A DNA stretch of 64,000 nt, taken from positions 28,161 to 92,160 of the forward strand of contig CAVVFJ010000015.1 in the NCBI GenBank assembly GCA_963747425.1. Direction: 5' to 3'. Position 1 is the first letter of the stretch, and each line of letters opens with the position of its first letter. Under the pieces are notes generated by a model. The model had not been told where the DNA came from. It worked only from the letters and a program-made list of their open reading frames with translations, and did no database searches. The DNA comes from DASUPK01 sp963747425 (GTDB lineage: Bacteria > Actinomycetota > Thermoleophilia > Solirubrobacterales > 70-9). Of this stretch, positions 18,808 to 27,394 are shown piece after piece. A program made the translations under genes and the position numbers.

Positions 18808-21255
18808 ATGCTTCCCGCCCTCTTGGGCGCCTTCGCCGGAACCTACGTCTCTGCAGGGATAATCCTGCTCGCGTCCCTGCTGGTCGGGCGGGCGGTGCTG
18901 CTCGCCCTCGGCCGCAGGCAGGCCTCGTACCTCGAGGGGGCCGTCGGGTTCGCCACGCTGATCCTGGTCTGCTCGGTCGCAATCCGGCTGCCCGGCGACC
19001 AGGCGACCTCGATCGCCTGCTGCGCGATCCTGCTCGTCGCGTCCATCGTCTTCCTGCTCGTCCGGTCGGAGTCGATGCTGGGGCCGGCCGTCGGCATCGG
19101 GATCCCGGTCACGCTGCTTTCCCTCCTGCTCGCCTCCTTCCCCTTCATCGCGAGCGGCCACATCGGCATCCCCGGAGTGGGCCTGAACAACGACATGGCC
19201 ATGCACCTGGTCGACGTCGACTATCTGGTCGACCAGAGCCGGCCCACGCCGCAGAGCGTCATCAATGGCTACCCGCTCGGTCCGCACAGCCTGGTCGCGA
19301 CAGTGGTCAGCGTGCTCGGGACACAGCCGCTCTGGGGCTGGCTCGGGCTGCTGGTGGCGGTGCCTGTGCTGACCGGGATCACCGCGCTCGGCGGCCTGCG
19401 CGAGCTGCCCGGCGGCCGCCGCCTGCTCGCGGCCGCGCTCGTCGCGTTCGCCTACCTGTCGGCGTCGGTGCTCGGCATCGCCGGCTTCAAGGAGCTGATC
19501 GCCGGGATGTTCCTGATCGCCTTCGCCCTCGGCTTACGGGAGATAGAGCGGGAGCCCGAGGGGCGTATCGCAATCCTGATCGGGCTCGCCCTGATCACGG
19601 CGGCGATGGTGCCCGTCTACAGCCTGCCCGGCGTGGCCTGGCTGGCGGGCATCGCGGGGCTCTGGCTGGTGGCCCAGCTGCTCAGCCTCGATCGGGAGGG
19701 CGGGATGGACGAAGTCAAGGCCAGCATTCGCGGCTCGCTCCACATCCTGATCCCGGCGGCGATCGTCCTAGTCCTCATCTTCCTCACCCAGCTGCCGAAG
19801 GTGATCGACTTCATCCACTCGGGATCGATCCACAACGTCGTCGCGACCGACAGCAAGCTGCGCTACGTCGTCTCGCCGCTCGAGACCCTCGGCATCTGGC
19901 CGAGCGGCAGCTGGCTGCTGGGGACGCACGACGTCACCCACTACTGGCTCTTCGGGGCGATCGGCCTGGCGGGAGTCCTCTTCGGCCTCGGTTGGTGGAT
20001 CACGCGGCGGGACTACGCGGTCCCCGCCGCGGTGATCTCCGGCCTGGTCGTCTACCTGGGGACGAAATACGTCGAGGACGGCGGCCTCTACATCCTCGCC
20101 AAGGCGGTGGTCGTGCCGGCCTCGGTGGTGATGCTGCTCGTCGTCACCGCGCTGCTCACTCCCGGCGGGGGCTGGCCCAAACGCATCTTCGCCGTCGTCT
20201 TCATCGCGCTGGCCGGCTACTCGACCTTCCTGGCGCTGCGCGACACCGTGGTGGCGCCACACGACCGCCTGCAGGAGCTGACCGCGTTTCAGGACGAGGT
20301 CAACGGCCAACGGGTATTGGCCCTGACCAGCGACCGGTTCACGGATTACGGCCTGCGGACCGCCGAGGTCTCGAGCCCCGCCTTCAACTCCGAGATCAAG
20401 GTGCCAACCTCCAACGCGAAGGCGCAACGGCTGCCGATCGACTTCGACTCGGTGCCGGATGAGGTCCTCAACGAGTTCCCGTACGCCGTCACCACGAGCA
20501 GCCTCTACCAGAGCCAGGCGCCGCCGGGCTGGACGCTGGCCGCCAGCACCCCCTCCTACAAGCTCTGGCGGCGAACGGGCCGCACACCGAACATCGCGAT
20601 CCTCGCGGAGGAGGCCCGCCCCGGGAGAATCTTCCGCTGCAACAGGCCGAAGTTCCGCAAGATCCGCAGCGGAGGCGGATCCGCACAGGTTTGGGAACCA
20701 CGCCCGGTGATCGCCAAGCGCCTCTACTGGAAGGCCGGCGGGCATGCCGGTGCACTCGGCGAGGCAAGCGTGGCTGCCACGAAGCGCGCCCCGATCGACA
20801 ACCAGCTCTCTCCCGGCCAGACCGCGAGCCAGACGATCAGCCTGCCACCCGGGAAGTGGGAGCTCTCGCTTCAGTACGTGAGTCCGGTGACCGGGGTGAC
20901 CGTGAGGGCGCCGGGGCTTGATGTCCATCTACCCGCTGGCGTCGACGCCGCCATCCCCTACCGGCCGGACCAGGGTCCCTACTGGCCCGTCGGCGAGGTG
21001 ACCAGCCAAGGGGGCCCGATCAGCGTCAGCGTCACGGCCGACGACGTCAACACCTATCAGTCGCTGCTCGGGGTGGACGCCCCCGCCGTGATCGGCAACC
21101 TGACGGCCGTCAACCCGTCGGGTTTCAGAACCATTCCGACCGCCGCGGCGTGCGGGCTCTACGTCGACCGCGTCGTCGGCGGCACGGAGCGCAGCGGCGT
21201 CAGGGCCGCGGGCAAGGCGTCGTCAAAGGGCAACGCTGCATCCAGCGGGAAGTAG
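18808..21255 (+). CDS. Large polytopic membrane protein, GT-C-like
   Basis: An 815-residue protein with roughly 12 hydrophobic segments in the first 485 residues and a soluble C-terminal domain of about 330 residues. The first large loop has GIPGVGLNNDMAMHLVD: acidic residues here are where GT-C glycosyltransferases carry their catalytic DxD-like motif. This layout fits an enzyme that uses polyprenyl-phosphate sugars on the outside of the membrane. It lies between cytoplasmic glycosyltransferases and a UDP-sugar dehydrogenase, 23 bases after the former. The soluble domain includes IDNQLSPGQTASQTISLPPGKWELS, a beta-sandwich-like stretch. No family is certain. Confidence 0.55.
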   Translation: MLPALLGAFAGTYVSAGIILLASLLVGRAVLLALGRRQASYLEGAVGFATLILVCSVAIRLPGDQATSIACCAILLVASIVFLLVRSESMLGPAVGIGIPVTLLSLLLASFPFIASGHIGIPGVGLNNDMAMHLVDVDYLVDQSRPTPQSVINGYPLGPHSLVATVVSVLGTQPLWGWLGLLVAVPVLTGITALGGLRELPGGRRLLAAALVAFAYLSASVLGIAGFKELIAGMFLIAFALGLREIEREPEGRIAILIGLALITAAMVPVYSLPGVAWLAGIAGLWLVAQLLSLDREGGMDEVKASIRGSLHILIPAAIVLVLIFLTQLPKVIDFIHSGSIHNVVATDSKLRYVVSPLETLGIWPSGSWLLGTHDVTHYWLFGAIGLAGVLFGLGWWITRRDYAVPAAVISGLVVYLGTKYVEDGGLYILAKAVVVPASVVMLLVVTALLTPGGGWPKRIFAVVFIALAGYSTFLALRDTVVAPHDRLQELTAFQDEVNGQRVLALTSDRFTDYGLRTAEVSSPAFNSEIKVPTSNAKAQRLPIDFDSVPDEVLNEFPYAVTTSSLYQSQAPPGWTLAASTPSYKLWRRTGRTPNIAILAEEARPGRIFRCNRPKFRKIRSGGGSAQVWEPRPVIAKRLYWKAGGHAGALGEASVAATKRAPIDNQLSPGQTASQTISLPPGKWELSLQYVSPVTGVTVRAPGLDVHLPAGVDAAIPYRPDQGPYWPVGEVTSQGGPISVSVTADDVNTYQSLLGVDAPAVIGNLTAVNPSGFRTIPTAAACGLYVDRVVGGTERSGVRAAGKASSKGNAASSGK

Positions 21256-21264
21256 GGGCCTCCC

Positions 21265-21270
21265 TACACT
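21265..21270 (+). promoter_or_regulatory. -10 box of a leaderless promoter
   Basis: TACACT, 7 bases before ATG 21278 of the UDP-sugar dehydrogenase gene. Confidence 0.45.
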
Positions 21271-21277
21271 GGCGCGC

Positions 21278-22525
21278 ATGAGAGTCGGAGTCGTCGGACT
21301 CGGGTATGTGGGGCTGCCGCTCGCCGTGGCGTTCGCCGAGGAGGGCCACGACGTGGTGGGCCTGGACACGGATCCGCGGAAGGTGGATGCGCTCGCGGAG
21401 GGCCGCAGCTACGTCGAGGACGTGGCCGCCGAGCGCCTGGCCGCCATCGACGGCAAGCTGACGGCGACGAGCCGCTACCCGGATCTGAGCTCATGCGACG
21501 CGGTCATCCTCTGCGTGCCGACGCCCCTGACCAACTCCCGCGAGCCCGACCTGAGCTACATGGTCGACGCGGCCACCTCCCTCGCGGCCATCCTCCGGAA
21601 GGGTCAGCTGATCGTGCTCGAGTCGACCACCTATCCGGGGACGACGCGCGAGCGGCTGCGGCCGATCCTCGAGGAGTCGGGCCTGGCGGCGGGACGCGAC
21701 TTCCACCTCGCCTTCTCCCCCGAGCGGATCGATCCGGGCCGGACCGACTTCACGATCCGGACGACTCCGAAGGTCGTGGGCGGTGTGAACGAGGCCTCCA
21801 CGAAGCGCGCCGTCGAGCTCTACGAGCTGGTCTGCGACCAGGTGATCGAGGTGAGCAGCCCTGATGCCGCCGAGCTCTCCAAGCTGCTCGAGAACATCTT
21901 CCGTTCGGTCAACATCGCGCTCGTCAACGAGATGGCGATGCTCTGCGAGCGGCTCGGGATCGACGTCTGGGAGGTGATCGACGCCGCGGCCTCCAAGCCC
22001 TTCGGCTTCATGCGCTTCGACCCCGGCCCCGGCATGGGCGGCCACTGCCTGCCGGTCGACCCGTTCTACCTCTCGTACAAGGCCCGCGAGCACGACTTCT
22101 ACACCGAGTTCATCGAGCTGGCCGGGAAGATCAACCAGAACCAGCCGCACTGGTGCGTGCGCCGGATCGAGCGCGCGCTCAACGACGCGGGCAAGGCGAC
22201 CAACGGCGCCAGGGTGCTGCTTCTCGGGGTCTCCTACAAGGCCGGCGTGGGCGACATCCGCGAGTCACCCGCGCTCAAGATCATCGGGCTGCTTCGCGAG
22301 CTCGGCGCTGAGGTCTCGTACCACGATCCTCATGTGGCCGAGCTGGCCGATCTCGAGATCTCCTCCGCCGACCTGGAGGAGTCCCTGGGGGCGGCCGACC
22401 TGGTCTGCATCGTCACCGCGCACCCGACGATCGACTATCAGCAGGTGGTTGACGACTCCGCGCTGGTGCTCGACTTCCGCGGCGTCACCCGCGGGATCGA
22501 GGCAGCGAACCTGGTCCGCCTCTAG
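21278..22525 (+). CDS. UDP-sugar 6-dehydrogenase, UDP-GlcNAc dehydrogenase (WbpA) type
   Basis: NAD-dependent four-electron oxidation of the C6 hydroxyl of a UDP-sugar to a uronic acid. The 415-residue protein begins with the NAD motif VGVVGLGYVGLPLA. CVPTPLT, LESTTYPGTT and FSPERIDPG follow, and the catalytic cysteine is in PGMGGHCLPVDPFYLSYKA. The SPERIDPG and GHCLPVDP forms are those of the WbpA/WecC branch acting on UDP-N-acetyl sugars more than of UDP-glucose dehydrogenase, so UDP-GlcNAc is the better guess. It supplies an acidic sugar to the glycan assembled by the upstream genes. Confidence 0.85.
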   Translation: MRVGVVGLGYVGLPLAVAFAEEGHDVVGLDTDPRKVDALAEGRSYVEDVAAERLAAIDGKLTATSRYPDLSSCDAVILCVPTPLTNSREPDLSYMVDAATSLAAILRKGQLIVLESTTYPGTTRERLRPILEESGLAAGRDFHLAFSPERIDPGRTDFTIRTTPKVVGGVNEASTKRAVELYELVCDQVIEVSSPDAAELSKLLENIFRSVNIALVNEMAMLCERLGIDVWEVIDAAASKPFGFMRFDPGPGMGGHCLPVDPFYLSYKAREHDFYTEFIELAGKINQNQPHWCVRRIERALNDAGKATNGARVLLLGVSYKAGVGDIRESPALKIIGLLRELGAEVSYHDPHVAELADLEISSADLEESLGAADLVCIVTAHPTIDYQQVVDDSALVLDFRGVTRGIEAANLVRL

Positions 22526-22622
22526 CGGCTCCGCGTGGCAGGCGAGTGACAGCGCACTTTCGTCCACTCCGGAGGCCTGAAGTGGGGGGAAAGCTGCGGG
22601 CTGTCGAGAACCTCACCCACAC

Positions 22623-23540
22623 ATGCGTGCGATGAGCAAAGCACCGGTCGCAATCCTGCTCATTGGGCTTTCCCTCTTCCTTCTGGGTGGCTGCGGGGAT
22701 GACTCATCGGTGAAGCCGAGCGGAAACTCGGCGGCTTCGCTCCCAGGGCTGCCGCAGAGTGGCAGGTTGCTCTTCGTCGTCCAGGGACCGATCGAGCTGG
22801 ACCGAGACCGGATCACGATCAACGACCAGACGCTCGAGTGGTTCACCGATAGACCCAGGCGCCGGGGCGGGCAGGCAGCGGTCGGCGATCTCGTCTCCAA
22901 CTGGAGTGGCTACGGCTTTGACCAGAGCCCCCCGAACGCTGCGATCAGCGGCAGCGATTCGGAGGACGTGATCAGCCTCTCGGATCCGCGGCGAGAGGAC
23001 GGGGGCGTCTCCTTCGCCTATTCCCAGATCAGCGGCGATCCGCCCCCCGAGGGCCAGTCGGTCGGTCTATTCGTCGACTCGTCCAACCCCTACCGGACCG
23101 CGATGCGCGTCTACATCCACGCCAGCGACTACTGCAACACCGCCCTGGAGCAGGGTGGGGTCAAGACCGTCTACGAGAACCCGCAGGTCGTCAACGCCCC
23201 CAACTCCTGGATCCATGAGCCGATCGCAACCGCGACCTACCCCGATCCCGACTACCAGGGCGACCCGATCGAGCTTTTCAACGCCGCGGCCCGCAAGGGC
23301 AGCGTCAGCTTCGACGTCCGCTACGACGTCCACTGCTTCGACGAGCAGGGCAACGACCGCGGCCCCAACGGCCAGATGTACTTCAGAGGGTTCGTCGGCG
23401 ACACCTTCAACAGGGCCAACAGGTTCAGCTGCGGGTACATCTGGGGCGGCGATCCGTACGGGCCCTACAAGTGCACGGCTCACGTCGACTCGGGCTACCA
23501 CGTCGACGGCGACGCCACCCCGGCCGCGACCAGGGACTGA
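22623..23540 (+). CDS. Secreted lipoprotein of unknown function
   Basis: A 305-residue protein. The signal peptide APVAILLIGLSLFLLGGC ends in a lipobox, with the lipidated cysteine at residue 24. The mature part is rich in Gly, Pro, Asp and aromatic residues, has cysteines in SDYCNTAL, VHCFDEQ, FSCGYIW and YKCTAHV that could form two disulfides, and no recognisable domain. ATG 22632 is an alternative start. It stands alone between the UDP-sugar dehydrogenase and a convergent lipoprotein gene. Confidence 0.65.
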   Translation: MRAMSKAPVAILLIGLSLFLLGGCGDDSSVKPSGNSAASLPGLPQSGRLLFVVQGPIELDRDRITINDQTLEWFTDRPRRRGGQAAVGDLVSNWSGYGFDQSPPNAAISGSDSEDVISLSDPRREDGGVSFAYSQISGDPPPEGQSVGLFVDSSNPYRTAMRVYIHASDYCNTALEQGGVKTVYENPQVVNAPNSWIHEPIATATYPDPDYQGDPIELFNAAARKGSVSFDVRYDVHCFDEQGNDRGPNGQMYFRGFVGDTFNRANRFSCGYIWGGDPYGPYKCTAHVDSGYHVDGDATPAATRD

Positions 23541-23582
23541 GATGCCCCGCAACCACGCGTCGACCTGGGCTCAGTCTCTCAC

Positions 23583-24092
23583 CTAGTGCACGGCCTTGCC
23601 GTTGCTGCGCAGCACGTACCAGTAGCCGCCGAACTCGTTGACGGCCTGGCAGAGGACCTGGCCGGGCTCCTTGTCGCCCTCGTAGTAGTAGACGGGGTGG
23701 CCCGCGTAGGTGGCCTGGCGCTTGCCGTCGTCGCGACGGGTGGTCCCGACCTTGCCCGGCTTCGCGCCCGAGACGCCGGTCGGCTTCCTCTTGACGATGT
23801 ACGGAGGCCAGGCAGTCGCGCAGTCCCCGGAGCAGTTGCTCGCCTTGCCCTTGTCGGCGGTGAACAGATACAGCGCCTTGCCGTGGCCATCGGCCAGGAT
23901 GCGACCGTAGTCGCTGCTCACCACCTTGATCTTGGGACCACGGGCGCGGGCCGCTGACGCGGCCGGTGTCGATTTCACCTGCGTCGACGCGGGTGCAGGA
24001 TCGCCGTTCGCACTCGAGTCGGAGGAGCCGCATCCGGCGATCGCGGCGGCGGCGATTACGGAGATGGGAATGAGCTTAGGGTTGATCATCAT
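23583..24092 (-). CDS. Lipoprotein with secreted-repeat domain (PF03640-like)
   Basis: A 169-residue protein: signal peptide with lipobox AAIAGC (lipid cysteine near residue 21), a low-complexity linker, then the repeat seen in this family: DYGRILADGHGKALYLFTAD with NCSGDCATAWPP, and a second copy around YAGHPVYYYEGD. These proteins are predicted to be surface-exposed and small; no activity is established. The paralogue at 55992-56564 has the same two repeats. ATG 24092 and 24089 are adjacent. Confidence 0.75.
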   Translation of the reverse strand: MMINPKLIPISVIAAAAIAGCGSSDSSANGDPAPASTQVKSTPAASAARARGPKIKVVSSDYGRILADGHGKALYLFTADKGKASNCSGDCATAWPPYIVKRKPTGVSGAKPGKVGTTRRDDGKRQATYAGHPVYYYEGDKEPGQVLCQAVNEFGGYWYVLRSNGKAVH

Positions 24093-24148
24093 GGCGACGA
24101 GTCCCGCGAGCGCGCCAGCCGTTACACCCCACAGGCGAGAGGAGAGGC

Positions 24149-24430
24149 ATGGACGAGACCACGAAGAAGATCAGCGCCCTGCTCCACGAGGCGGGCGAGA
24201 CACACCACATCGTCTACCGGATCACGGACGGCGAGGACCCCGACTGGGCGTCCTTCTACTCGGACTGGCTGATCGATCACTCCGAGCTGCCGGATCTGCT
24301 CGGCGGGGCACCCGTTCGCAGTCATCTGGTGGCCGAGCTGGTCGCCCTGGAGGGGGAGTTCGGAGCAGGTGAGGGATGGGAGGAAAGCTATGCGGCCCGC
24401 GTCATCGAGCGGTTTAGGGTTGCGACCTGA
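24149..24430 (+). CDS. Small conserved-type hypothetical protein
   Basis: A 93-residue acidic protein starting MDETTKKISALLHEAGETHH. A tryptophan-rich centre (DWASFYSDWL) precedes LPDLLGGAPVRSHLVAEL, a pattern I know only from unnamed actinobacterial proteins. A ribosome-binding site GAGAGGAGAGG precedes ATG 24149. Its stop overlaps the next gene's ATG (TGATG), so the two are translated together. Confidence 0.6.
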   Translation: MDETTKKISALLHEAGETHHIVYRITDGEDPDWASFYSDWLIDHSELPDLLGGAPVRSHLVAELVALEGEFGAGEGWEESYAARVIERFRVAT

Positions 24431-25332
24431 TGGCGAACCCCAGGGCGGAGGCGGAGGACAAGCTCGGCGGCGACTACGAGGCCCGCGTGCTCGAGCCGTC
24501 GCCCCCCGCCGTCACCGAGCCGCCATATGCGGACGACCCCGTCCACCCGGGCGAGGTCCCCGAGGGCAGGGAGCTGGTCTCGCCGGTCCACAACCGCGGC
24601 GACCTCACCTGGGACGAGATCGCCACGCAGGACCCGGAGATCGCGCCCTGGTGCGCCGAGCGCTGGCTCGGGGCGTGGAAGCGGCTGGAGCCTCTGCCGG
24701 CCACCTTCGCGGAGACGCGAAAGGCGCTCCACACAATCGCCGAGGCGATCGTCTCGCCGGCGCGCCAGCCCGCCAACGAGATCGCGCTGCGCTACACGCG
24801 CGGCGGCTTCGGCACACCGTTCTTCGAGCAGGACGGCGCCGACTGCCAGGTTCGCGTCGAGCACGGAGAGCTCGTGCGGCAACGAGGCACCGAGGAGACA
24901 CGCGAGCCGCTTCCGGATGTCGACACCGCATCCGCCTCCGCACTCGGCGACTTCTACGGGCTCGCCTGCTCGGTGCTCGAGCAGCTCCGGGCCGACGAGG
25001 GCGACGGAGATCCCTCGATCGTGCAGCTCTGGCCCGAGCACTTCGACCTCGCGATCGAGCTGGGATCCGAATCGGCGGGACAGCGGGCCAACTTCGGCGC
25101 CTCTCCGGGGGATGACGACCACGCCGAGCCCTACCTCTATGTCGGCCCCTGGACGGCCGCGGTCTCCGGCGAGCTCTGGAACGGGACCGGCTTCAACGGC
25201 GCCGAGCTCACCTACTCTGAGCTGATCGCCACCGATGACCACCGCCAAGCAGCCCTCGACTTCATGCGCGAGCGCTACCGCGCCCTAGCGGCCGCCAGGC
25301 CACCCTCTGATGAGCGAAGGGCGAAGTCCTGA
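24430..25332 (+). CDS. Hypothetical protein
   Basis: A 300-residue acidic soluble protein without signal or membrane segments. Recognisable features are a proline-rich N-terminus, a tryptophan cluster (APWCAERWLGAWKRLEPL) and IVQLWPEHFDLAIEL, YLYVGPW, NGTGFNGAELTYSEL towards the end. The last pattern is common to an uncharacterised actinobacterial family. ATG 24430 shares a base with the previous stop. Confidence 0.6.
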   Translation: MANPRAEAEDKLGGDYEARVLEPSPPAVTEPPYADDPVHPGEVPEGRELVSPVHNRGDLTWDEIATQDPEIAPWCAERWLGAWKRLEPLPATFAETRKALHTIAEAIVSPARQPANEIALRYTRGGFGTPFFEQDGADCQVRVEHGELVRQRGTEETREPLPDVDTASASALGDFYGLACSVLEQLRADEGDGDPSIVQLWPEHFDLAIELGSESAGQRANFGASPGDDDHAEPYLYVGPWTAAVSGELWNGTGFNGAELTYSELIATDDHRQAALDFMRERYRALAAARPPSDERRAKS

Positions 25333-25369
25333 GCGGTTTTCCAGGGCGGCCGCTCGTGGCCGCGATCTG

Positions 25370-26194
25370 ATGGCGAAGCCATGGAACACCGTCGCCCTGG
25401 CTCTCAGCGCAGCCGTGCTGGCCTTCATCCCGGCGGCGGCCGGCGGCGCCCAGCCGAGGATCGTTGGCGGCGGCAAGGCGAACGCCGCCGGCTGGCAGTT
25501 CGCCGTGGCGCTCGAGCAGAGGCGACGCTTGATCTGCAGCGGCTCCCTGATCGCGCCAAGCAAGGTGCTGACCGCGGCTCACTGCGTGAAGGCCGGCAAG
25601 CGCAAGCAGCTCTCAGTCCTGGCCGGCAGCCCCTGGATCTCGGCACACCGGCGCCGGCCAAGGATCAAGGTGGCAGCCGTCGTCATCGACCCGGCCTACA
25701 ACGGGCGCAAGGACTCACGCGACTTCGCGGTGCTGACGCTGGCGAGCGCCCCCCGGGCGCAGCCGGTCCCGCTCGCCAGCCGGTCCGAGTCGAAGGCCGC
25801 TACGCGGCCCGGCCGGATCGTGCGCTCCGGCGGCTGGGGCGCACGGAGCGCCCGGGGATTCAACATCGCACGCCGTCTGAAGACGACCAAGGAGAACGTC
25901 TACCGGGCGCAAGCGTGCGACAGCGCGTACGGAAAGTCGACGGGATTCCAGGGCGCCTCGATGATCTGCGCGCTCGGCAAGAGGATCGGCCGGATCCACA
26001 GCCGGCTCCCCTTCCATTCGACCTCCTGCGAGGGGGACAGTGGTGGCCCGCTCATCGCCGACACACCCGGAGGCCCCCGCCTGATCGGAGCGGTCAGCTC
26101 GGGTGCATTCCCCTGCGGCCTGCGCGGCCCCAGCATCTACGCCAGGGTGGCCAACAGACTGGGATTCATCCGCCGGGCGGCGGGTCTGCCCTAG
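25370..26194 (+). CDS. Secreted trypsin-like serine protease
   Basis: A 274-residue S1-family protease. The start ATG 25370 gives a signal peptide (TVALALSAAVLAFIPAAAGG). The mature N-terminus IVGGGKANAAGWQFAVAL is that of trypsin-like enzymes, with RIVGG as a possible activation site. The catalytic triad is visible: His71 in LTAAHC, Asp118 in SRDFAVLTL and Ser224 in CEGDSGGP. Six cysteines could pair. The frame is open further upstream to 25310, inside the previous gene, but that start would add residues before the signal peptide. The role may be scavenging or processing outside the cell. Confidence 0.88.
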   Translation: MAKPWNTVALALSAAVLAFIPAAAGGAQPRIVGGGKANAAGWQFAVALEQRRRLICSGSLIAPSKVLTAAHCVKAGKRKQLSVLAGSPWISAHRRRPRIKVAAVVIDPAYNGRKDSRDFAVLTLASAPRAQPVPLASRSESKAATRPGRIVRSGGWGARSARGFNIARRLKTTKENVYRAQACDSAYGKSTGFQGASMICALGKRIGRIHSRLPFHSTSCEGDSGGPLIADTPGGPRLIGAVSSGAFPCGLRGPSIYARVANRLGFIRRAAGLP

Positions 26195-26442
26195 ACCGCC
26201 GGCTGGCGGTGCTTTCGCAGATGCTCCGCCCCACCCGGGGTCACCGAGACCAGCGCGACCTGTCCGGGCGCCCGGTGACGCGCGATGAAGCCTCGGTCGG
26301 TGGCGTCCTCCCAGATGGGCAACCGGGGGCATGAAGTCCGCCACGCCTCGAGCACCTCGGCGTAGGGACGGGGCTCCGGGCCGATCCACTCGATCAGGTC
26401 GAGGATCAGGGAATCGACCGTTTCGGATGCGGCGGGCGGCAT
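26191..26442 (-). CDS. Small hypothetical protein starting 3 nt after tRNA-Thr
   Basis: An 83-residue acidic protein: MPPAASETVDSLILDLIEW, then GPEPRPYAEVLEAWRTSCPRLPIWEDA and a basic end. The ATG at 26442 is 3 bases downstream of the last tRNA base and has no room for a leader or a ribosome-binding site. It would become leaderless once the tRNA is cut out. The pattern PEPRPYAEVLEAWRTSCPRL looks like a conserved family of unknown function, possibly a winged-helix fragment. It converges with the protease gene with a 4-base overlap. Confidence 0.6.
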   Translation of the reverse strand: MPPAASETVDSLILDLIEWIGPEPRPYAEVLEAWRTSCPRLPIWEDATDRGFIARHRAPGQVALVSVTPGGAEHLRKHRQPAV

Positions 26443-26445
26443 CAA

Positions 26446-26518
26446 AGCCGGCGAGCGGACTCGAACCGCTGACCCCTTCATTACGAATGAAGTGCTCTAC
26501 CAGCTGAGCTACGCCGGC
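26446..26518 (-). tRNA. tRNA-Thr, anticodon CGT
   Basis: A 73-base cloverleaf on the minus strand. The acceptor stem GCCGGCG/CGCCGGC pairs perfectly, the D-stem is GCTC/GAGC, the anticodon stem is CTTCA/TGAAG around the loop TTCGTAA (anticodon CGT, reads ACG), and the T-stem is AGCGG/CCGCT with loop TTCGAGT. The discriminator is T. CCA is not encoded. Confidence 0.95.
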
Positions 26519-26541
26519 CTGTACTGGTACGCGGGCGATTG

Positions 26542-26547
26542 TAAGGT
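26542..26547 (+). promoter_or_regulatory. -10 box of a leaderless promoter
   Basis: TAAGGT, 8 bases before ATG 26556 of the crotonase gene. It lies 23 bases from the 5' end of the divergent tRNA gene, so the two promoters share this short gap. Confidence 0.45.
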
Positions 26548-26555
26548 CCCGCCCG

Positions 26556-27323
26556 ATGAACGAGCAGCCGTTGATCACCGAGCGCCGCGACCGAATCCTG
26601 CTGATCACCCTGAACCGCCCCGACGCGCGCAACGCGGTCAACCTCGCGATGGCGGAGGCGATGGCCGCCGCCCTCGACGAGCTGGACCGCGAGGACGCGC
26701 TCAGCGTCGGGGTGATCGCCGGCGAGGGCAAGGGCTTCAGCTCGGGCATGGACCTGAAGGCGTTCGCCACCGGCGAGCGGCCCTGGGCGCGCGACCGCGG
26801 CTTCGCCGGGATCGTCCAGAAGCCGGCGGAGAAGCCGCTGGTCGCCGCGATCGAGGGCTTTGCCGTCGCGGGCGGCCTCGAGATCGCCCTGGCCTGCGAC
26901 CTGATCGTGGCGGCGAAGGGCGCGAAGCTGGGAATCCCGGAGGCGAAGCGCGGTCTGGTGGCGGCGGGCGGCGCCCTCCGCCAGCTCCCCCGACGCCTCC
27001 CGGCTGCGATCGCGATGGAGCTCGCGCTGACCGGCGAGACGATCACGGCGGAGCGGGGAGCCGAATTCGGCCTCGTCAACCGCCTCGCCGATCCGGGCAA
27101 GGCGCTGGACGTCGCGCTTGAGCTGGCCGAGGAGGTCGCCGCGAACGCACCGCTCGCCACCGCGGCCTCGAAGTCGATCCTCAACCAGCAGGGGTCCTGG
27201 GACGACGAGACCTTCTGGGCGAAGCAGGGCGAGATCGTGGCCCCGGTGTTCACCTCAGAGGACGCCATCGAGGGCGCCACCGCATTCAGCGAGAAGCGCG
27301 CGCCGAACTGGCGCGGGCGCTAG
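26556..27323 (+). CDS. Enoyl-CoA hydratase/isomerase family protein (crotonase)
   Basis: A 255-residue single-domain crotonase. Seen are LITLNRPDARNAVN, the oxyanion-hole segment GKGFSSGMDLKAF and EGFAVAGGLEIALACDLIVAA with IPEAKRGLVAAGGALRQLPR. In hydratases two glutamates act in the second region; here the first Glu position appears as Ala or Gly (GALRQLP), while the PEAKRGL glutamate is present, so it may be an isomerase or hydrolase-type member. No other fatty-acid oxidation gene is adjacent. Confidence 0.82.
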   Translation: MNEQPLITERRDRILLITLNRPDARNAVNLAMAEAMAAALDELDREDALSVGVIAGEGKGFSSGMDLKAFATGERPWARDRGFAGIVQKPAEKPLVAAIEGFAVAGGLEIALACDLIVAAKGAKLGIPEAKRGLVAAGGALRQLPRRLPAAIAMELALTGETITAERGAEFGLVNRLADPGKALDVALELAEEVAANAPLATAASKSILNQQGSWDDETFWAKQGEIVAPVFTSEDAIEGATAFSEKRAPNWRGR

Positions 27324-27375
27324 GTCCGCTCCCTTGCCGCGGGTGTGATTCGAGATCCGCTTTGCGAGGGAAGCA

Positions 27376-27394
27376 CCGCTTCTCTCCGAAGCGG
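27376..27394. terminator. Perfect hairpin at the 3' side of a SnoaL cassette
   Basis: CCGCTTC-TCTCC-GAAGCGG: 7 perfect base pairs with a 5-base loop, between the convergent crotonase and SnoaL genes. There is no clear T-run. It is a variant of the hairpin found behind the other three SnoaL genes. Confidence 0.5.
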
